NCBI RefSeq assembly: GCF_013334205.1
Contig: NZ_CP054424.1
Span: 1,694,001 to 1,758,000 of the forward strand
Direction of reading: 5' to 3'
DNA: 64,000 nt
DNA from: Rhodoferax sp. BAB1
GTDB taxonomy: Bacteria; Pseudomonadota; Gammaproteobacteria; Burkholderiales; Burkholderiaceae_C
Positions 1 to 8,446 of this stretch are shown here, piece after piece. A program made the translations under genes and the position numbers. Each line of letters starts with the position of its first letter. The stretch's first letter is position 1. The notes under the pieces were generated by a model that had not been told where the DNA came from, made no database searches, and was given only the letters and a program-made list of their open reading frames with translations.

Positions 1-1
1 C

Positions 2-118
2 TTCAGCGCAGCTGAAGTCAAGAGCTCGCCAGAGCCCGGCCGTAGCCAAAACGAGGCCGCCAAGGAGTGCGGCTTGCACGTCCAGCAGGAACCCCTGAAA
101 CAAGGAGCGCAAGCATGA
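2..118 (+). CDS. cysH: CysH, 3' end only: phosphoadenylyl/adenylyl-sulfate reductase
   Basis: The frame entering from the left edge reads 38 codons to a TGA at 116-118 and contains AKECGLHV. ECGLH is the C-terminal catalytic cysteine motif of assimilatory APS/PAPS reductases, which reduce activated sulfate to sulfite with thioredoxin or glutathione. The stop overlaps the cysD start as ATGA, implying translational coupling, and cysH-cysD-cysN is a common order in Burkholderiales. The start lies outside the window. About fifteen residues follow the motif, slightly more than usual. The call rests on one short motif plus context. Confidence 0.72.
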   Translation, partial: FSAAEVKSSPEPGRSQNEAAKECGLHVQQEPLKQGAQA

Positions 119-1080
119 ACGCCCGCACCGAACACGAATTACTGAACGCCACCGTGCACCAGCTGAGCAACGCCCACCTCGACGCGCTCGAGGAAGAAAC
201 CATCTTCATCCTGCGCGAGGTGGCCGCCACTTTCGAGCGCCCGACCCTGCTGTTCTCGGGCGGCAAGGACTCGCTGGTGCTGCTCAAGTGCGCCGAGAAG
301 GCTTTCGGGGGCAAGGCAGGCCCCTGCGGTAGCGGCCGCCTGCCCTACCCGCTGCTGATGATCGACACCGGCCACAACTTCCCCGAGGTGACGGCCTTCC
401 GCGACCAGCGCGCGACAGAGCTGGGCGCCGAACTCATCGTGCGCAAGGTGGAAGACTCCATGCAACGCGGCACCGTGCGCCTGGCCCACCCGGGCGAAAG
501 CCGCAACGTGCACCAGTCGGTCACGCTGCTGGAGGCCATCGAGGAACTCCGCTTCGACGCGCTGATCGGTGGCGCCCGCCGCGACGAGGAAAAGGCCCGC
601 GCCAAGGAGCGCATCTTCTCCCACCGCGACAGCTTCGGCCAGTGGGCTCCGAAGGCCCAGCGCCCCGAACTCTGGACCCTGTTCAACACCCGCCTGGTCC
701 CGGGTGAGCATTTCCGCGTCTTCCCGATCTCCAACTGGACCGAGCTGGACGTCTGGCAGTACATCGAGCGCGAACAGATCGAGCTGCCCTCGATCTATTA
801 CACGCACCAGCGCGAGGTCGTGGACCGCCGCGGCATGCTGGTGCCGGTCACGCCGCTGACCCCACCGCGCGAGGGCGAGCAGGTCGTGGTGCGCGACGTG
901 CGCTTTCGCACCGTGGGCGATATCACCTGCACCTGCCCCGTGGCCAGCACGGCCGCCACGGCCGCTGACATCGTGATCGAAACCCTGGCGGCCGAGGTCA
1001 GCGAACGCGGCGCCACGCGCATGGACGACCAGACTTCGGACGCCTCGATGGAAAAACGCAAGAAAGACGGTTATTTCTGA
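115..1080 (+). CDS. cysD: CysD, sulfate adenylyltransferase subunit 2
   Basis: This is the catalytic small subunit of ATP sulfurylase. With CysN it makes adenosine 5'-phosphosulfate from ATP and sulfate in the cytoplasm. The 321-residue protein has the PP-loop SGGKDS at about residues 48-53, the typical IDTGHNFPE and IGGARRDEEKARAKER segments, and the usual KKDGYF C-terminus. The ATG at 115 was preferred over an in-frame upstream codon at 67 because it follows AAGGAGCGC and overlaps the cysH stop. CysN starts on the last base of its stop codon (TGATG). Length and motifs are fully typical. Confidence 0.97.
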   Translation: MNARTEHELLNATVHQLSNAHLDALEEETIFILREVAATFERPTLLFSGGKDSLVLLKCAEKAFGGKAGPCGSGRLPYPLLMIDTGHNFPEVTAFRDQRATELGAELIVRKVEDSMQRGTVRLAHPGESRNVHQSVTLLEAIEELRFDALIGGARRDEEKARAKERIFSHRDSFGQWAPKAQRPELWTLFNTRLVPGEHFRVFPISNWTELDVWQYIEREQIELPSIYYTHQREVVDRRGMLVPVTPLTPPREGEQVVVRDVRFRTVGDITCTCPVASTAATAADIVIETLAAEVSERGATRMDDQTSDASMEKRKKDGYF

Positions 1081-2333
1081 TGAACGCACTCAAATTCATC
1101 ACCTGCGGCTCGGTGGACGACGGCAAGAGCACGCTGATCGGCCGCCTGTTGGTCGACACCCGCGCCGTGCTGCAGGACCACCTGGCCGGCGTGCAGCGCC
1201 AGGGCCAGACCGACCTGGCCCTGCTGACCGACGGCCTCTCGGCCGAGCGCGAGCAGGGCATCACCATCGACGTGGCCTATCGCTACTTCAGCACCGAGAC
1301 GCGCAAGTTCATCATCGGCGACGCGCCGGGCCACGAGCAGTACACCCGCAACATGGTCACGGCAGCATCGAGTGCTGACGCCGCCGTGGTGCTGGTCGAC
1401 GCCACCAAGCTGGACTGGCGCAAGCCGGCCCTGGCCCTGCTGCCGCAGACGCGCCGCCACAGCCTGCTGCTACAGCTGCTGCGTGTACCCTCCATCGTCT
1501 TCGCCGTCAACAAGCTCGACGCGGTGGACGACGCCGCGCTGGCCTTCCGCCACATCCATGACGCCCTGCAGGCCTTCGCGCTCAGCGCCGGCCTGGCCGT
1601 GCGTGCCACCGTGCCGGTCTCGGCCCTGCAGGGCTGGAACGTGGTCGATGCGCCTGAGCAGGACGGCTGGTGCGGCTACCACGGGCCGACCCTGCTGGAC
1701 ATCCTGGAGCAGTTGCCGGTGACGGCCGCCGACACGGCCCTGCCCCTGGCCTTTCCGGTGCAGTGGGTGGAAAAATTCTCTTCCTCCAGCGACACCAGCC
1801 AGGGCCGCCGTGTCTTCTGGGGCCGGGTGGCTGCCGGCGGCGTGAAGGCGGGCGACACCGTGCGCATCTTCCCCAGCGGGCAGAGCGCCACCGTGGCCCA
1901 GGTGCTGAACCACGTACGCCAGGGCGGCAGCGTGAGTGCCGGGCACAGCGCCGGCATCGTGCTGGACCGCGAAGTGGACGTTTCCCGCGGCGACTGGCTG
2001 CTGGCCGCCGGCCAGGACCAGACCTCGCGCGAGCTGCTGGCCACCGTGGCCTGGATGGACGACGAGCCCCTGGTGGCCGGCCGGGTCTACTGGGCCCTGC
2101 ACGGGCACCGCTGGGTCAAGGCCCGCATCAAGCGCATCGTGCACCGCCTGGACATCAACACCCTGGCCGAGGAGGACGCCACCCAGCTGGAGCCCAATGC
2201 CATCGGCCACGTGGAACTGGCCCTGCAGGAGGCGATTCCGGCCCTGTCTTTTGGCCGCTCCCGCAGCCTGGGTTCGCTGATCCTGGTGGACACGGCCAGC
2301 CACAAGACCTCGGGGGCGGTGCTGGTGAATTGA
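1080..2333 (+). CDS. cysN: CysN, sulfate adenylyltransferase subunit 1 (GTPase)
   Basis: This is the regulatory GTPase subunit of ATP sulfurylase; GTP hydrolysis drives APS formation by CysD. The 417-residue protein has the translation-factor GTPase signature: GSVDDGKS (10-17), [12 protein letters not shown] (81-92) and NKLD (144-147), followed by two beta-barrel domains. It is the stand-alone form: there is no C-terminal APS kinase (CysC) domain, unlike the fused CysNC of some relatives. Its start overlaps the cysD stop, so the two subunits should be made in equal amounts. A 113-bp gap with no clear terminator separates it from the ferredoxin gene. Confidence 0.96.
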   Translation: MNALKFITCGSVDDGKSTLIGRLLVDTRAVLQDHLAGVQRQGQTDLALLTDGLSAEREQGITIDVAYRYFSTETRKFIIGDAPGHEQYTRNMVTAASSADAAVVLVDATKLDWRKPALALLPQTRRHSLLLQLLRVPSIVFAVNKLDAVDDAALAFRHIHDALQAFALSAGLAVRATVPVSALQGWNVVDAPEQDGWCGYHGPTLLDILEQLPVTAADTALPLAFPVQWVEKFSSSSDTSQGRRVFWGRVAAGGVKAGDTVRIFPSGQSATVAQVLNHVRQGGSVSAGHSAGIVLDREVDVSRGDWLLAAGQDQTSRELLATVAWMDDEPLVAGRVYWALHGHRWVKARIKRIVHRLDINTLAEEDATQLEPNAIGHVELALQEAIPALSFGRSRSLGSLILVDTASHKTSGAVLVN

Positions 2334-2446
2334 CCTCCCGGGGATTGATCCATCTCAACAACCCTCTGTCCGACAAGGGCGAGAATCCCATTGATCTTCA
2401 AAAGCCAATAAAATCAAGGACTTTTAGTCTTGGCCAGAACTACAAC

Positions 2447-2776
2447 ATGACCCACGTCGTCACCGAATCCTGCATCCGCTGCAAATACACCGACTGTGTT
2501 GACGTCTGCCCCGTCGACTGCTTCCGCGAAGGTCCGAACTTTCTGACCATCGATCCGGACGAATGCATCGACTGTGCCGTCTGCATCCCCGAGTGCCCGG
2601 TCAATGCCATCTACGCCGAAGAGGACGTGCCGGCCGACCAGCAGCACATGACCAAGCTCAACGCCGATCTGGCCAAGCTGCCGACCTGGAAGAGCATCAC
2701 CAAACGCAAGCCCGCCCTGCCTGACGCAGACGAGTGGAAAGACAAAACCGGCAAGCTCAAGGAGCTTGCGCGCTAA
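2447..2776 (+). CDS. fdxA: FdxA, 7Fe ferredoxin with [3Fe-4S] and [4Fe-4S] clusters
   Basis: A 109-residue electron carrier. The cysteine pattern matches the Azotobacter ferredoxin I type: C9, C17 and C50 for the 3Fe cluster, and C21, C40, C43 and C46 for the 4Fe cluster. The C-terminal extension of about 50 residues is typical of proteobacterial FdxA. The ATG at 2447 begins [13 protein letters not shown], the usual family start. Its stop is 14 bp before the start of a ferredoxin-NADP reductase gene, so the two probably form a redox pair in one operon. No known sulfite or sulfate reduction partner lies between them and cysN. Confidence 0.95.
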   Translation: MTHVVTESCIRCKYTDCVDVCPVDCFREGPNFLTIDPDECIDCAVCIPECPVNAIYAEEDVPADQQHMTKLNADLAKLPTWKSITKRKPALPDADEWKDKTGKLKELAR

Positions 2777-2790
2777 ACTGCCCGCAAAGA

Positions 2791-3891
2791 ATGGACTTCA
2801 AACTCAGCTCCGCCGTGATCCAGACCGCCCAGGCCCATGACGGCCCGATCGAAACAGATGCCCTGATCGTCGGTGCCGGCCCAGTCGGCCTGTTCCAGGT
2901 TTTCGAACTTGGCCTGCTTGAAATCAAGGCCCATGTGATCGACTCGCTCGCCTACCCCGGCGGCCAGCCCATGGAGCTCTACCCCGACAAGCCGATCTAC
3001 GACATCCCGGCCGTTCCCGTGTGCACGGGCAAGGAACTGACGGACTCCCTGCTCAAGCAGATCGAGCCCTTCGGCGCGACCTTCCACCTGGGTCAGGAAG
3101 TGACCGTCGTGCAAAAGCAGGACGACGGCCGTTTCTTCGTCCAGACCAGCAAGGGCACGCAGTTCCTGACCAAGACCATCTTCATCGCCGCCGGCGTGGG
3201 GGCCTTCCAGCCGCGCACACTCAAGGTGGACGGCCTGGACAAGTTCGAAGGCACGCAGCTGCACTACCGCGTGAAGAACCCGGCCGATTTCGCCGGCAAG
3301 AACCTGGTCATCGTGGGCGGCGGCGACTCCGCCCTGGACTGGACGCTGAACTTCACCAATGAAGGCCTGAACAAGGCCGAGAGTGTGATCCTGCTGCACC
3401 GTCGCGACGGCTTCAAGGCCGCTCCGGCCAGCGTGGCCAAGATGCGCGAGCTGTGCGAGGCCTACGAGATGCAGTTCATCGTCGGCCAGGTCACCGGCTT
3501 CGACGAGAAGGACGGCAAGCTCAGCGCCATCAAGGTGACGGGCGGCGACGGTGTGACCCGTGTGGTGCCGCTGGACGTGTTGCTGGTCTTCTTCGGCCTC
3601 TCGCCCAAGCTCGGCCCGATCGCCGAATGGGGCCTGCAGATCGAACGCAAGCAGCTCGTGGTGGACACCGAGAAGTTCTCCACCAGCGTGCCCGGCATCT
3701 TTGCCGTCGGCGACATCAACACCTACCCCGGCAAGAAGAAGCTCATCCTCTCGGGCTTCCATGAATGCGCACTGGCCGCCTTCGGTGCCATGCCCATCAT
3801 CTTCCCCGAGAAGAAAGTGCACCTGCAGTACACCACCACCAGTCCCAAGCTGCACAAGGTGCTGGGCGTGGAGACCCCGGTTTTCGACTGA
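2791..3891 (+). CDS. Ferredoxin--NADP reductase, thioredoxin-reductase-like type
   Basis: A FAD- and NAD(P)H-binding flavoprotein of 366 residues that exchanges electrons between NADPH and ferredoxin. It shows the FAD dinucleotide motif GAGPVG (28-33), a second nucleotide motif [12 protein letters not shown], and the [22 protein letters not shown] segment that ends thioredoxin-reductase-like enzymes. The redox CxxC pair of true thioredoxin reductases is absent, which favours the ferredoxin reductase subgroup. The ATG at 2791 lies just after the fdxA stop and is preferred over an in-frame codon at 2734 inside fdxA. FdxA is its likely partner. A strong terminator follows directly. Confidence 0.9.
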   Translation: MDFKLSSAVIQTAQAHDGPIETDALIVGAGPVGLFQVFELGLLEIKAHVIDSLAYPGGQPMELYPDKPIYDIPAVPVCTGKELTDSLLKQIEPFGATFHLGQEVTVVQKQDDGRFFVQTSKGTQFLTKTIFIAAGVGAFQPRTLKVDGLDKFEGTQLHYRVKNPADFAGKNLVIVGGGDSALDWTLNFTNEGLNKAESVILLHRRDGFKAAPASVAKMRELCEAYEMQFIVGQVTGFDEKDGKLSAIKVTGGDGVTRVVPLDVLLVFFGLSPKLGPIAEWGLQIERKQLVVDTEKFSTSVPGIFAVGDINTYPGKKKLILSGFHECALAAFGAMPIIFPEKKVHLQYTTTSPKLHKVLGVETPVFD

Positions 3892-3921
3892 CCCGCGTCA
3901 AGAAACCGGAAAAGAGATCAG

Positions 3922-3944
3922 GCCCGCCACCCGGCGGGCTTTTT
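3922..3944 (+). terminator. Rho-independent terminator after the ferredoxin reductase gene
   Basis: A 7-bp perfect GC stem (GCCCGCC/GGCGGGC) with loop ACCC is followed by five T. It lies 30 bp after the reductase stop and separates that operon from the TPP riboswitch transcript that begins just downstream. Confidence 0.9.
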
Positions 3945-3969
3945 CTTTGCCCGCCCGGGACTAAAATAG

Positions 3970-4083
3970 GGCCTGTGTTCCTTCGAGCACATCCGCTAGG
4001 GGTGTTGCCGCGGTGCTTACCGCGTCGACTGAGAAAGTCCCTTTGAACCTGATTGAGGTAATGCTCACGCAGGGAAGCAGGCC
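3970..4083 (+). ncRNA. TPP riboswitch (THI element), plus strand
   Basis: Conserved THI-box blocks appear in order: TAGGGGTG (about 3997), ACTGAGA (4028), CCCTTTGAACCTGATT (4039), GGTAATGCTCACGCAGGGAAGC (split around 4057-4078). An outer stem GGCCTG (3970-3975) pairs with CAGGCC (4078-4083). A possible -10 TAAAAT sits at 3962-3967. The aptamer reads rightwards, but the next gene is thiD on the opposite strand; the first plus-strand gene is thiO, about 950 bp downstream. No U-tract terminator or sequestered ribosome site is evident just after the aptamer, so the expression platform is unclear. Confidence 0.92.
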
Positions 4084-4153
4084 AGAGACCAGGTCCACGA
4101 CCACCGGCACCGGCCCCTCCCCCTGCTGCTTTGATATGAAACGCGTGAAAATC

Positions 4154-5005
4154 TCAGCGTGTCCCCGCCAGGACCCGCATCGCCACCGGCGCATGGCCGT
4201 GGTTGAGCGGGCCATGGCCCTGCCCGGTGCGCACGTCCGCCCCTGCGGCGATAGCGCCCAGGATGTAGGCGCGCGCCAGGCGCACGGCCTCTTCCAGCGG
4301 ATGGCCCAGGGCCAGCTGCGCGGCGATGGCCGAGGACAGGGTGCAGCCCGTGCCGTGCACGTTCTGGCTGGCGATACGCGGCGAACTCAGACGCACGGGC
4401 TCGCGCCCCGGTTGCAGGAGCAGGTCCACCACCTCGTCGCCCTGCAGGTGCCCGCCCTTGAGCAGCACATTGGGCGCGCCCAGGGCCAGCAGTTCTTTTG
4501 CGGCAGGTTCGAGGCCCGCGATGCCGGCGATCTTGTGCCCCAGCAGCAATTCGGCCTCATCGAGATTGGGCGTGATCACGGTGGCCAGGGGAAAGAGTTC
4601 CTGCACCAGCACGGCCACGGTCTCCTCGGCGATCAGGCGGTCACCGCTGGTGGCCACCATCACCGGGTCCAGCACCACGTGCTTGAGCTTGTGCTTTCGG
4701 ATGGCCTGGGCCACCACGCGCACGATCCCGGGCGCGTGCAACATGCCGATCTTCACGGCGTCGGCGCCGATATCCTCGATCACCGCATCGATCTGCGCGG
4801 CCAGGAACTCGGGCGGCACGCCATGGATGCCGCGCACGCCCTGCGTGTTCTGCGCCGTCAGGGCGGTGATGGCCGTCATGCCATAGCAGCCCAGGGCACT
4901 GAAGGTCTTGAGGTCGGCCTGGATGCCAGCGCCGCCGCCACTGTCGGAGCCCGCGATGGAGAGCACGCGCGGGTAATGTTTTTCGTTCGTCGTGAGATTC
5001 GTCAT
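4154..5005 (-). CDS. thiD: ThiD, hydroxymethylpyrimidine/phosphomethylpyrimidine kinase
   Basis: ThiD phosphorylates HMP twice to HMP-PP, the pyrimidine half of thiamine. The 283-residue ribokinase-fold protein has the N-terminal substrate segment AGSDSGGGAGIQADLKT, the VLDPVMVATSGDRL and TPNLDEAE segments, and the C-terminal NVHGTGCTLSSAIAA motif holding the anion hole and catalytic cysteine. It is divergent from thiO (24 bp between start codons) and its 3' end faces the TPP riboswitch 70 bp away on the other strand. A GATAAT box lies seven bases before the ATG with no Shine-Dalgarno sequence, suggesting a leaderless message. Confidence 0.96.
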   Translation of the reverse strand: MTNLTTNEKHYPRVLSIAGSDSGGGAGIQADLKTFSALGCYGMTAITALTAQNTQGVRGIHGVPPEFLAAQIDAVIEDIGADAVKIGMLHAPGIVRVVAQAIRKHKLKHVVLDPVMVATSGDRLIAEETVAVLVQELFPLATVITPNLDEAELLLGHKIAGIAGLEPAAKELLALGAPNVLLKGGHLQGDEVVDLLLQPGREPVRLSSPRIASQNVHGTGCTLSSAIAAQLALGHPLEEAVRLARAYILGAIAAGADVRTGQGHGPLNHGHAPVAMRVLAGTR

Positions 5006-5012
5006 GTCGAAA

Positions 5013-5018
5013 ATTATC
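5013..5018 (-). promoter_or_regulatory. Putative -10 box of thiD, leaderless spacing
   Basis: GATAAT lies seven bases before the thiD ATG on the minus strand. With usual -10 to start-site spacing, transcription would begin at or within a base or two of the ATG. No convincing -35 box was found, so this is only a prediction. Confidence 0.4.
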
Positions 5019-5029
5019 AGGCCTTTTGA

Positions 5030-6130
5030 ATGAACACCAAGACATCAGGACCTGTTTCTGTCGTGCTGGGCGCCGGCCTCATGGGCCGGCTGCTGGCCTG
5101 GCAGCTGGCGCGTGCCGGGCATCGCGTCACGGTCTACGAGGCGGGCGGCGCCGACGCGCAGACCTCGCCCGCACGCATCGCCGCCGCCATGCTGGCCCCG
5201 CTGGCCGAATCGGCCATCACCGAGCCCAGCGTGGTCGAGATGGGCCGCCATGCGCTGACGCGCTGGCCGCAATTGCTGGCTCAGCTGTCGCAGCCGGTGT
5301 TCTTCCAGCAGGAGGGCACGCTGATCCTCTGGCACCGTCAGGACGCGGCCGAGGCGCGCCGTTTTGCCGGCCAGCTGCAGGTCACGAACGAGAAAGTTCC
5401 GGCCCTGCCCAAGGTCCAGGCGCTGGACGCGACCGGCGTCAAACAACTCGAACCCAGCCTGGAAAATCGTTTCGCCCAGGGCCTCTACCTGCCGGGCGAA
5501 GGCCAGTTGGACAACCGCCAGCTGCTGGCCGCGCTGCTGCACGAGCTGCAGGCCTTGCAGGTGGAGCTGCACTGGAACAGCCCGCGCGCACCGCAGGACT
5601 TCCAGCCCGGCACGAGCGGCCAAGCCGACTGGCTGTTCGACTGCCGCGGCCTGGGCGCCAACGCGCAGTGGGGCCAGCTGCGCGGCGTGCGCGGTGAGGT
5701 GGCGCGCATCCATGCCCCTGAGGTGTCCCTGAGCCGCCCCACGCGCCTGATCCACCCGCGTTACCCGATCTACATCGCGCCCAAACAAGACCACCTTTTC
5801 GTGATCGGCGCCACCGAGATCGAGAGCAACGACCTCTCGCCGCCCAGCGTGCGCTCCACGCTGGAGCTGCTGAGCGCCGCCTACGCCGTGCACCCGGGCT
5901 TTGCCGAGGCGCGCATCCTGGAGATCGCCACCCAGTGCCGCCCCACCCTGCCCGACAACCTGCCGGCCATCCGCCAGCTCGGCCCCCGTTGCCTGCAGAT
6001 CAACGGCCTGTACCGCCACGGTTTCATGATCTCGCCGGCCCTGCTGGACGTGGTGCTGGAGTACGTGCAGGCGCAGACCACTACACTCGCCGCTTCGCTG
6101 AACCTGCGCGTCGAAGAAGCAGCCCCATGA
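5030..6130 (+). CDS. thiO: ThiO, glycine oxidase (FAD-dependent)
   Basis: ThiO oxidises glycine to the dehydroglycine (iminoglycine) needed by ThiG for thiazole formation; it is the aerobic alternative to ThiH. The 366-residue protein is a DAO-family flavoprotein with the FAD motif GAGLMG (14-19), an internal DCRGLGA segment and the C-terminal GLYRHGFMISPALLD that closes the FAD site in this family. Its stop overlaps the thiS start (ATGA), so thiO-S-G-E are coupled. The nearest recognisable upstream control element on this strand is the TPP riboswitch, beyond the antisense thiD. Confidence 0.93.
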   Translation: MNTKTSGPVSVVLGAGLMGRLLAWQLARAGHRVTVYEAGGADAQTSPARIAAAMLAPLAESAITEPSVVEMGRHALTRWPQLLAQLSQPVFFQQEGTLILWHRQDAAEARRFAGQLQVTNEKVPALPKVQALDATGVKQLEPSLENRFAQGLYLPGEGQLDNRQLLAALLHELQALQVELHWNSPRAPQDFQPGTSGQADWLFDCRGLGANAQWGQLRGVRGEVARIHAPEVSLSRPTRLIHPRYPIYIAPKQDHLFVIGATEIESNDLSPPSVRSTLELLSAAYAVHPGFAEARILEIATQCRPTLPDNLPAIRQLGPRCLQINGLYRHGFMISPALLDVVLEYVQAQTTTLAASLNLRVEEAAP

Positions 6131-6324
6131 AAGTCATCATCAACAAGCACGAACACGAGCTGCCGGCTGGCGCCACGCTGCTCGACGCCATCACGGCCAT
6201 CGAGGCGAAACCGCCCTTTGCGGCCGCCGTCAACACCCAGTTCGTGCCCAAGACCCAGTACTCGCAACAGCCGCTGCAAGACGGCGACCGCGTCGAAATC
6301 ATCTCTCCCGTCACCGGCGGATAA
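6127..6324 (+). CDS. thiS: ThiS, sulfur carrier protein
   Basis: A 65-residue ubiquitin-like protein that carries sulfur as a C-terminal thiocarboxylate to ThiG. It ends in the required Gly-Gly (SPVTGG), and its length and the DGDRVEIISPV segment are typical. The start overlaps the thiO stop by four bases and thiG begins three bases after its stop. The ThiF-type adenylating enzyme is not next to it; the E1-like protein at 45.2-45.9 kb looks like TcdA, so activation presumably comes from elsewhere, such as MoeB or ThiF outside the window. Confidence 0.95.
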   Translation: MKVIINKHEHELPAGATLLDAITAIEAKPPFAAAVNTQFVPKTQYSQQPLQDGDRVEIISPVTGG

Positions 6325-6327
6325 GCC

Positions 6328-7125
6328 ATGTCCAATACCTCTGATCCCCTGATCCTCTACGGCGAGACTTTCCACAGCCGCCTGCTGCTGGGCACCTCGC
6401 GTTACCCCTCGCCGGCCGTGCTCGAAGCTGCCGTCAAGCTCGCCAAGCCTGCCATGCTGACGGCCTCGCTGCGCCGCCAGGGCGCCGTGCCGCACGAGAG
6501 CGGCAACCAATTCTGGGAGCTGCTCAAGGCACTCCAGGTGCCGGTGCTGCCCAACACCGCCGGCTGCCACAGCGTGCAGGAAGTCATCACCACCGCGCAG
6601 ATGGCACGCGAGGTCTTCGAGACGCCCTGGATCAAGCTGGAGCTGATCGGTGACGACTACACCCTGCAGCCCGACACCCTGAACCTGGTGGACGCGGCCG
6701 ACCGGCTCATCAAGGACGGCTTCAAGGTGCTGCCCTACACCACCGAAGACCTGGTGCTGTGCCAGCGCCTGGTGGACGTGGGCTGCCAGGCCGTCATGCC
6801 CTGGGCCGCGCCCATAGGCACGGGCAAGGGCCCGGTGAACCCCTACGCCATGCGCATGCTGCGCGAGCGCCTCAACGTGCCCATGATCGTCGATGCAGGC
6901 CTGGGCAAGCCATCCCACGCCTGCACCGTGATGGAATGGGGTTACGACGGTGTGCTGCTGAACACCGCCGTCGCCCTGGCGCAGGATCCGGTGGCCATGG
7001 CCGGTGCCTTTGCCGCCGCCACCCAGGCCGGGCGTGACGCCTGGCGCTCGGGCGCCATGAGCGAGCAGGATGCCGCCCAGCCCTCCACGCCCGTGCTGGG
7101 CACACCCTTTTGGCACCACGCCTGA
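6328..7125 (+). CDS. thiG: ThiG, thiazole synthase
   Basis: ThiG builds the thiazole phosphate moiety from 1-deoxy-D-xylulose 5-phosphate, the ThiS thiocarboxylate and dehydroglycine. The 265-residue TIM barrel shows typical segments: FHSRLLLGTSRYPS, the VLPNTAGCHS loop, IKLELIGDDYTLQPD, GCQAVMPWAAPIGTGKG, IVDAGLGKPSHA and the phosphate-binding GYDGVLLNTAVA. It sits between thiS and thiE with three-base gaps. Nothing unusual in length or motifs. Confidence 0.96.
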   Translation: MSNTSDPLILYGETFHSRLLLGTSRYPSPAVLEAAVKLAKPAMLTASLRRQGAVPHESGNQFWELLKALQVPVLPNTAGCHSVQEVITTAQMAREVFETPWIKLELIGDDYTLQPDTLNLVDAADRLIKDGFKVLPYTTEDLVLCQRLVDVGCQAVMPWAAPIGTGKGPVNPYAMRMLRERLNVPMIVDAGLGKPSHACTVMEWGYDGVLLNTAVALAQDPVAMAGAFAAATQAGRDAWRSGAMSEQDAAQPSTPVLGTPFWHHA

Positions 7126-7128
7126 TCT

Positions 7129-8016
7129 ATGACGCCTTTGACTCCCGAAGCGCAGGCCATCGTCGCCGCGCACCAGAACCTGGCCCTGCCCCTCGTCGGC
7201 GAGCCTGCCCTGAACTACAGCCGCGAAGACGCGGTCTACCGCCACGCCAAACAGGCCTGCCTGGCCCTGGGTTTCATCGAGATCGACGCCGAGTGCCTGG
7301 CGCAGGCCTGGCTGGCCATGACACAGCGCACCGGCCGCTTTGATGCCAGCGCCTGGCCCGATGCGCCGGCCGACTTCGGCCTGCGCCCCTGGCCACGCAC
7401 CGATGCCTTCCCTTCCTGCCCCAAAGCTTTGGGCCTGTATGCCGTGCTGCCCGACGCCCAGTGGGTGGGCCGCGTGGCGCGCGCCGGCGTGCCCACGGTG
7501 CAGCTGCGTTTCAAGTCCGACGATGCCACGGCCGTGCAGCGCGAAGTCGAGGCGGCGGTGGAGGCCGTGCGCGGCACGCAGGCTCTGCTCTTCATCAACG
7601 ACCACTGGCGCCAGGCCATCGCGGCCGGCGCCTACGGCGTGCATCTGGGCCAGGAAGACATGGAGATCGCCGACTTCGCGGCCATCCGTAACGCCGGCCT
7701 GCGACTGGGCCTGTCCAGCCACGGTTATGCCGAGATGGTGCGCGCCGACCGCTTGAGCCCCAGCTACATCGCCATGGGCGCGGTCTACCCCACCACGCTC
7801 AAGCGCATGGCCACCGCGCCGCAGGGGCCGGGCCGGCTCGCTGCATATGTACGGCTGATGCGTGATGTCCCGGGTGTGGCCATCGGCGGCATCGACGCAA
7901 GCCGGCTGGCGGAGGTCAAGGCCAGCGGGGTCGGCTCGGTGGCCGTGGTCCGTGCCATCACCCACGCGCCGGATCTGGCCCGGGCGGCTGACAGCCTGAT
8001 GAAACAATGGGCCTGA
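7129..8016 (+). CDS. thiE: ThiE-like thiamine phosphate synthase with an N-terminal extension
   Basis: ThiE joins HMP-PP and thiazole phosphate to thiamine phosphate. The TIM-barrel domain occupies about residues 100-295, with VQLRFK, LLFINDHWRQAIAAGA, GVHLGQEDME, the LSSHGYAEM segment, AVYPTTLKRM and the phosphate loop AIGGI. The first 100 or so residues are an extra alpha-helical-looking segment absent from E. coli ThiE (about 210 residues). The usual INDRxDLA region reads INDHWRQA, so some active-site-lining residues differ. As last gene of thiOSGE its role in thiamine synthesis is well supported. The extension has no function I can name; it may be family-specific to beta-proteobacteria. 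Confidence 0.88.
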   Translation: MTPLTPEAQAIVAAHQNLALPLVGEPALNYSREDAVYRHAKQACLALGFIEIDAECLAQAWLAMTQRTGRFDASAWPDAPADFGLRPWPRTDAFPSCPKALGLYAVLPDAQWVGRVARAGVPTVQLRFKSDDATAVQREVEAAVEAVRGTQALLFINDHWRQAIAAGAYGVHLGQEDMEIADFAAIRNAGLRLGLSSHGYAEMVRADRLSPSYIAMGAVYPTTLKRMATAPQGPGRLAAYVRLMRDVPGVAIGGIDASRLAEVKASGVGSVAVVRAITHAPDLARAADSLMKQWA

Positions 8017-8446
8017 GCTCGCTGCTCGCCTTCTTCAACGTCGCCACGGTCGTCGCCCAAGCCCTGTCCGTGGTCTGGAAGCGAAACGGGTGAAATTTCC
8101 GATTTCGTGAATTCGGTCACACAGATCAGCCGCTTTTTGCGGTTAGATTCTGGTGACATCTACACAAGTATTTCAGAGACGGGTGTGAGACAGGGAGGCC
8201 ATGAAAAAAACCAGCATTCATTTCAGGCTTGGTCCTGAACCGGGCAGCATGGGCTTGCCACGGTGGCTAGTGCGCCGCACCAGCCGGTTCAGCGATGACG
8301 TCCCCCCGGGTCGTGACAGCACCGAAGCGCCTGTGCTCTGGCGTGGTTTCGGCCACAAGACCACATCTGTACCCGCATCCCAAGCCCCCATGGCGCTACG
8401 CCTGTCTTCCTGAATCCCTAACCACAAGATCAATAACGGAGAATCA
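8017..8446. other. 430-bp intergenic region after thiE, no confident gene
   Basis: Two doubtful short frames occur. A 28-codon hydrophobic frame (8007-8093, MGLSSLLAFFNVATVV...) starts inside the thiE stop. A 70-codon frame at 8201-8413 starts MKKTSIHF behind GGGAGG, but the spacing to the ATG is only two bases, it is Arg/Pro-rich, and its third-position composition does not look like neighbouring genes. A short GCCGC/GCGG hairpin lies near 8129-8144. Before the next gene, AACGGAG at about 8435 is a plausible ribosome site. I see no riboswitch or RNA gene here. Confidence 0.5.

Noticed and set aside
4013..5029. A 338-codon plus-strand frame from the riboswitch to the thiO start
   Set aside because: It looked like a gene under riboswitch control, but it is the mirror of thiD and has no domain; the transcript may still exist as antisense RNA.
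5881..8007. A 708-codon open frame antisense to thiO-thiE
   Set aside because: It mirrors four well-defined thi genes and shows biased shadow composition.
8201..8413. A 70-codon frame beginning MKKTSIHF behind GGGAGG
   Set aside because: The ribosome-site spacing is only two bases, composition is Arg/Pro-rich, codon use is unlike neighbours and no family is recognised. Kept only as a note in the intergenic entry.
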